Assembly: GCA_016281295.1 (NCBI GenBank)
Contig: JAEEII010000032.1
Location: 1-17,321 of the forward strand
DNA from: Bacteroidales bacterium
GTDB lineage: Bacteria > Bacteroidota > Bacteroidia > Bacteroidales > F082
Direction of reading: 5' to 3'
DNA length: 17,321 nucleotides
Of the stretch, positions 13,661-17,321 are shown piece after piece. A model generated the notes under the pieces. The model was not told the DNA's origin. It made no database searches and was given only the letters and a program-made list of their open reading frames with translations. A program made the translations under genes and the position numbers. Positions within the stretch are counted from its first letter, which is position 1. Every line of letters starts with the position of its first letter.

Positions 13661-15229
13661 ATGAGACTATACACCAATGGCTTCACCGATTATGAACGTA
13701 TCCGTACGGATGGACGCATTTATGTCGATAAAACCGACTTAATTTATAGTCTGACTCAAGAATCCAGTTTTGTTTTCCTTAGCAGGCCAAGGAGATTTGG
13801 CAAGTCACTGCTTTGCAGCACGTTGAAATATTACTTCCAAGGAAGAAAGGATCTCTTCGAGGGGCTCAGCATCATGGACCTGGAGAAGAAGTGGAACCAG
13901 CACCCTGTGCTGCATTTCGACATGAGCACTTGTAAGCATAAGTCGGATGAAAATGTCATCAAGGCACTGAACCTCCAGCTGGAGGATTACGAAGCGTTGT
14001 ATGGCCGGAACGAGGAAGAGGTCACACCAGGGTTAAGGTTGAAAGGAGTGATTCGTCGAGCTCACAAAATGACCGGGTTAAAAACCGTGGTGATCATCGA
14101 CGAGTACGACGCCCCGCTTTTGGATGTCCTGAACAAACCTGAAAGGCTGGAATCTTTGAGAGAGATTTTACAGGAGTTCTACCAAACCCTCAAGATCTGC
14201 GATGCCGACGAGCAGTTCGTCTTTATCACTGGCATCACCAAGTTCTCACAGCTGAGCATCTTCTCCACCATCAACAACCTTGACAACATCTCAATGGTAT
14301 CTCGCTATTCTGCCATCTGCGGCTTTACCAAAGAAGAGCTTTTTACCTATTATAAAACTGACATCCAAGACCTTGCCAACAAGAGCCAAACATCGTTCGA
14401 TCAAATTCTCGACAAGCTCAAGCTCCAATATGACGGCTACCATTTCGGGAAAGATTCCAAGGACATCTATAACCCTTACAGCCTTGTTAAAGCCTTTTGG
14501 GCCAATGAAATTGGTTCCTACTGGTTCTCCTCGGGCACTCCCACCTTTCTTTTCGAGGTGATGAGACGCTTCCACACTAACGTCCTCGAACTTGGCAACC
14601 TTGAAGTGCCTTCTTCGCAGTTCGACGTGCCCACCGAAGGGATGACCTCCGCCCTGCCCCTCCTTTATCAGTCGGGCTATCTCACCATCAAAAGCTACAA
14701 TCCGGAACGCAACAAATTCACCCTCGGTTTTCCCAACGCCGAGGTCAAGGTGGGGTTCATGGAGAATTTCCTCAGCACCATGATGGGTGTCAACCAAAGC
14801 TCGAGAGGTTTCGCCGACGACTTTTACTTCAGTCTGAACAATCGTGACATCAATGGTGCCATGAAGGCCATGCAGGCTTTCTTCGCCTCCATCCCCTACC
14901 TCGAGTTCGGCCCAAAGGAGCTGGAGGACATCGCCAAATATGAGGCATATTATCAGGTGCTGACCTACGTGGTGTTCTCCACCATCAACTGCCGCACCTT
15001 CACCGAAGTGAAGGCAGCACTGGGACGCACCGACTTGGTGGTGTTCCTATCCGACACCATCTACGTGATGGAACTCAAGACCCGTGGCACCGCCCAGGAA
15101 GCCCTCGATTGTATCAATAGCCGAGACTACGCCATCCCTTACCAAACCGACGGACGAAAGGTGGTCAAGATAGGCATTGCCTTCTCCAAAGAGACACGCA
15201 CCGTAGAAGATTGGCAAATTGATAGTTAA
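13661..15229 (+). CDS. AAA-ATPase_like protein with C-terminal PD-(D/E)XK nuclease domain (DUF1703)
   Basis: This 522-residue protein belongs to a family that is common and multicopy in gut Bacteroidales. The N-terminal ATPase has FTDYERIRTDGRIYVDKT (8-25), a P-loop variant RPRRFGKSL (42-50) lacking the first Gly, and Walker B VVIIDEYDAPL (143-153). A middle helical region follows (GFTKEELFTYY, DGYHFG). The C-terminal domain has a PD-(D/E)XK pattern, GRTDLVVFLSDTIYVMELK, with Asp458, Glu471 and Lys473, so it could cut DNA. The biological role of the family is not established; links with mobile DNA or defence are often suspected. The protein is full length with no damage. It has its own promoter and is followed by a ~270-base gap with two hairpins. 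Confidence 0.88.
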   Translation: MRLYTNGFTDYERIRTDGRIYVDKTDLIYSLTQESSFVFLSRPRRFGKSLLCSTLKYYFQGRKDLFEGLSIMDLEKKWNQHPVLHFDMSTCKHKSDENVIKALNLQLEDYEALYGRNEEEVTPGLRLKGVIRRAHKMTGLKTVVIIDEYDAPLLDVLNKPERLESLREILQEFYQTLKICDADEQFVFITGITKFSQLSIFSTINNLDNISMVSRYSAICGFTKEELFTYYKTDIQDLANKSQTSFDQILDKLKLQYDGYHFGKDSKDIYNPYSLVKAFWANEIGSYWFSSGTPTFLFEVMRRFHTNVLELGNLEVPSSQFDVPTEGMTSALPLLYQSGYLTIKSYNPERNKFTLGFPNAEVKVGFMENFLSTMMGVNQSSRGFADDFYFSLNNRDINGAMKAMQAFFASIPYLEFGPKELEDIAKYEAYYQVLTYVVFSTINCRTFTEVKAALGRTDLVVFLSDTIYVMELKTRGTAQEALDCINSRDYAIPYQTDGRKVVKIGIAFSKETRTVEDWQIDS

Positions 15230-15346
15230 CCCTAATTTTGTAAAATACCCGTATATTTTCAACTTGAAATAGAAAAAGAACAACTATGGACAAACTATTT
15301 GAACGTCACGATGTGTGATAGACAAGCTTCAAGAAGATATAATAAT

Positions 15347-15386
15347 TCGGGCGAAATCTATCCAAAAATAGGTAGATTTCGCCCGA
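15347..15386. repeat. Hairpin 1 of a tandem pair
   Basis: TCGGGCGAAATCTA (15347-15360) and TAGATTTCGCCCGA (15373-15386) are exact reverse complements over 14 bases around a 12-base loop containing AAAAAT. Confidence 0.92.
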
Positions 15387-15392
15387 GAAATA

Positions 15393-15445
15393 TAGTATTC
15401 GGGCGAAATCGATATAAAAATACATAGATTTCGCCCGAAATACTA
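15393..15445. repeat. Hairpin 2 of a tandem pair
   Basis: TAGTATTCGGGCGAAATC (15393-15410) pairs with GATTTCGCCCGAAATACTA (15427-15445), with a single-base bulge, around a loop containing AAAAAT. The core GGGCGAAATC and the A-rich loop are the same as in hairpin 1. The right arm ends one base before the TTG at 15446. Confidence 0.92.
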
Positions 15446-15475
15446 TTGTTCTTTCCTTCTTTTACCCTATCTTTG
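15446..15475 (+). promoter_or_regulatory. Promoter of the ATPase/DUF234 gene
   Basis: TTG (15446-15448), 19 bases, then TATCTTTG (15468-15475): a good Bacteroidetes promoter 23 bases before the ATG. It directly abuts hairpin 2, so a factor bound to the palindrome could block it. Confidence 0.72.
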
Positions 15476-15498
15476 CACGGTCATCAAACAGCAACGCC

Positions 15499-16923
15499 AT
15501 GGAAAAAATCATCGGAAGAGACTCGGAAATCAACCAACTAAAGACCATCTTCGATAGCTCCCGCTCGGAATTCCTTGCCTTGTACGGCCGCCGACGGGTG
15601 GGCAAGACCTTCCTCATCAACGAAGTGTTCAAAAAACACTTCGTTTTCAACATGACAGGAGTCATCGAAGGCTCGCTGAAAGACCAATTCACCGCCTTTT
15701 CCGACGCCATGGAAGATTACGGGTACAACCTTCCCGAACCCCCAAAAGACTGGATGCACGCGTTCATCATGCTGAAAAAAGCGTTGAAAAACACCATCAA
15801 CAAAGAAGAACGCTGCGTCATCTTCATCGACGAACTCCCCGCCATGGATGCGGAAAACTCAAACGTGGCAGGGGCAATAGGCTACTTCTGGAACAGCTGG
15901 GCCTCGCTCCAAGACAACATCGTGCTCATCATTTGCGGTAGCGCCACCAGCTGGATGATCACCAACGTCATCGACAGCAAAGGCGGCCTGCACGACCGCC
16001 TCACGGAGGAAATGCCCATCCACCCTTTCTGCCTGCGCGAAGTGGAGGACTATCTCCTGACTCACCACTTTGTCTGGAACCGGCAAATGATCCTCCAAAC
16101 CTACATGATCTTCGGCGGAATCCCCTATTACTTAAGTCTGCTCAACAAAGAGGAAAGCCTGGTGCAAAACATCGACCGCCTCTTTTTCAGCAGAGACGCC
16201 AAAATGCGACGCGAGTTCAAAAGACTGTTCAACACGCTCTACAAACACCCTGAAAGATACATCGACATCATCAAAGCGCTGAGCAAAAGCCGCCAAGGAA
16301 TGACCCGCGAACAGCTGGCAACCCATCTGAAATGCGCCAACAACGGTCATCTGGGCGACAAGTTAGACGATCTGGTCTATTGCGATCTTATAAGGAAAAA
16401 CATCGTCAGGGAAAAAGAAATCAAAAGTAAAGACGCCATCTTCCAACTATGCGACTTTTTCAGCCTCTTTTACCTGACCTTCGCTGACCGAGCCGAGGTT
16501 GAGATCGACTATTGGTCACACCATATCAACACCCCTGAGGTGAACACATGGATGGGACTGGCCTACGAACGAATCTGTATGGCCCATATCCCGCAAATCA
16601 AACGGGCACTCCGCATCGACGGCATCTCCACCCTCAGCTACTCCTGGCGCAGTAAAACATCAGTGCCCTCCACGCAAATTGACATCATCATTGAACGCGC
16701 TGACAAAATCGTCAATGTGTGCGAAGTGAAATACTGCGAAGGCAGCTATTTGCTGGATAAAAACGAGTACGAAAAACTCAACCTGAGACGAAACACCTTC
16801 ATGAAAGAGACAGGACTTCGACACGCTTCCTGGCTCACTCTCATCACCATAGAAGGCGTGGCCAAGGGGATGTATTCCGAAATGATCCAGAGCCAGGTGA
16901 AACTGGATGATTTATTTATGTGA
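15499..16923 (+). CDS. ATPase_2-family protein with C-terminal DUF234 nuclease-like domain
   Basis: This 474-residue protein begins with MEKIIGRDSEINQL and the P-loop LYGRRRVGKTFLI (Gly30 to Thr37), followed by Walker B CVIFIDELPAMD (Asp111, Glu112) and a conserved ICGSATSWM sensor-like stretch near 150. A STAND/archaeal-ATPase_2-like helical region and a winged-helix-like segment (MTREQLATHLKCANNGHLGDKLDDL, about 275-299) follow. The C-terminal DUF234 domain ends in a PD-(D/E)XK-like pattern, QIDIIIERADKIVNVCEVK, with Asp395, Glu409 and Lys411. The family is abundant in archaea and Bacteroidetes; its role is unproven. The gene has its own promoter next to a pair of palindromes, unlike the preceding ATPase gene. 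It may belong to a defence or plasmid/transposon-associated group, but I infer no specific function. Confidence 0.88.
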   Translation: MEKIIGRDSEINQLKTIFDSSRSEFLALYGRRRVGKTFLINEVFKKHFVFNMTGVIEGSLKDQFTAFSDAMEDYGYNLPEPPKDWMHAFIMLKKALKNTINKEERCVIFIDELPAMDAENSNVAGAIGYFWNSWASLQDNIVLIICGSATSWMITNVIDSKGGLHDRLTEEMPIHPFCLREVEDYLLTHHFVWNRQMILQTYMIFGGIPYYLSLLNKEESLVQNIDRLFFSRDAKMRREFKRLFNTLYKHPERYIDIIKALSKSRQGMTREQLATHLKCANNGHLGDKLDDLVYCDLIRKNIVREKEIKSKDAIFQLCDFFSLFYLTFADRAEVEIDYWSHHINTPEVNTWMGLAYERICMAHIPQIKRALRIDGISTLSYSWRSKTSVPSTQIDIIIERADKIVNVCEVKYCEGSYLLDKNEYEKLNLRRNTFMKETGLRHASWLTLITIEGVAKGMYSEMIQSQVKLDDLFM

Positions 16924-16928
16924 CGCTA

Positions 16929-17033
16929 CTCCACCTCCCGCACCAACCGCACCGCAAGCTCGACAAGGTAAACCAGGTGCTCAACCTCTTTAACTATGAA
17001 ATGAGACCCGCTCCCAAACACCTTGAATCATAA
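16929..17033 (+). pseudogene. Possible coding remnant after the DUF234 gene
   Basis: A frame without a start codon reads LHLPHQPHRKLDKVNQVLNL, then FNYEMRPAPKHLES, and stops at TAA 17031-17033, 109 bases after the previous stop and in a different frame from it. The composition looks coding but is too short to identify. It may be the tail of a decayed gene, or chance. Confidence 0.2.
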
Positions 17034-17321
17034 GAGCCGCAACAATTTACTACAAAAACCTCTTGGCCGGATTGTTGGATGCCCGCATGGGAGGCGATGA
17101 TTGCCCGGTCTTTCCTTTCCGAGGATTTAAAACAACGTTTTCTCGACTTGATTCGCGACAGGCTCCGACACATTGGGATATAAGAAGCTGTTTTGATTTT
17201 TTGTTTAAAGTTTTTGATTTTTTCTTTTTCGGCTTCTTTGAGGGTCTTTTTGGTCTGATTTTTTGTTTCGCTCACTCCGATAGCCCGCTATCGTCGTTCG
17301 CTCAACAGAAAAATCATCCTC
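17034..17321. other. Non-coding right end with repetitive sequence
   Basis: No credible gene was seen. From 17181 the sequence resembles a dispersed intergenic repeat: TAAGAAGCTG (also at 3771-3780) extends into a 24-base reverse-complement match to 3830-3853. T-rich DNA follows, then GATAGC-CC-GCTATC (17279-17292), a 6-bp palindrome flanked by two TCGCTCA direct repeats. A minus-strand frame across 16994-17275 is low-complexity at its start and is not supported as a gene. Confidence 0.5.
17183..17206. repeat. 24-base inverted match to 3830-3853
   Basis: Bases 17183-17206 (starts AGAAGCTGTTTTGA) are the exact reverse complement of 3830-3853; both ends of the match are flanked by mismatches. 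The copies lie 13.3 kb apart, one after the R-M operon and one after the last ATPase gene. A genome-wide repeat is the simplest explanation. Confidence 0.9.

Larger units (their letters stand above)
15230..15498. other. Intergenic region with hairpins between the two ATPase genes
   Basis: It holds a ten-codon ORF (15286-15318, MDKLFERHDV), too short to support as a gene but possibly the remnant of one. Two tandem hairpins (15347-15445) and the promoter of the next gene follow. Confidence 0.6.

Noticed and set aside
15286..15318. Ten-codon ORF MDKLFERHDV.
   Set aside because: Too short to support; it may be a gene-start remnant but nothing downstream continues it.
3830..17206. The 24-base inverted match at 3830-3853 and 17183-17206 as terminal repeats of a 13-kb transposon.
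   Set aside because: The interval contains core genes (sbcDC, udk), no transposase, and a third partial copy at 3771; a dispersed intergenic repeat explains it better.
16994..17275. A 93-codon minus-strand ORF near the right end.
   Set aside because: It has a low-complexity Lys-rich start produced by a T-rich repeat, and no recognisable domain.

Overview
The window looks like chromosomal DNA of a Bacteroidales bacterium (Bacteroides/Prevotella-type). Several genes are preceded by the Bacteroidetes promoter signature (TTTG or TTG, about 19-20 bases, then TAnnTTTG), Shine-Dalgarno sequences are weak or absent, and the gene content fits: an exported S9 prolyl peptidase, AAA-ATPase/PD-(D/E)XK fusion proteins and SbcCD. 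No tRNA, rRNA, CRISPR array or intact transposase was seen.

Region 1, bases 1-5072, is an accessory island. It starts with the tail of an unknown gene (1-99) and a wrecked copy of a gene (109-285) whose intact homologue lies 3.7 kb away (4002-5072). Between the two copies is a type II restriction-modification operon: a Sau3AI/MutH-like endonuclease (557-1978) overlapping a C5-cytosine DNA methyltransferase (1965-3707), probably a GATC system. A small, apparently frameshifted ORF (374-545) sits directly upstream in the same direction and may have been the first gene of the operon. Bases 3708-4001 carry an inverted repeat and a foldable leader. An R-M cassette bounded by a duplicated host gene suggests insertion with target duplication, although the 3' parts of the copies are quite diverged.

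Region 2, bases 5101-11180, is ordinary housekeeping DNA. It holds sbcD-sbcC (hairpin and DNA-end processing nuclease), uridine kinase on the minus strand ending one base from sbcC, an FMN-binding exported protein divergent from udk with interleaved promoters, and a secreted basic/beta-rich protein of unknown role.

Region 3, bases 11187-13579, holds a striking AT-rich palindromic and repeat-rich intergenic block between converging genes, then a minus-strand S9B prolyl di/tripeptidyl peptidase with a near-ideal promoter.

Region 4, bases 13637-17321, holds two different ATPases that each end in a PD-(D/E)XK nuclease-like domain (an AAA-ATPase_like/DUF1703 protein and an ATPase_2/DUF234 protein). 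Between them are two tandem, nearly identical hairpins that abut the promoter of the second gene. The window ends in non-coding, probably repetitive DNA that shares a 24-base inverted match with the R-M downstream region.
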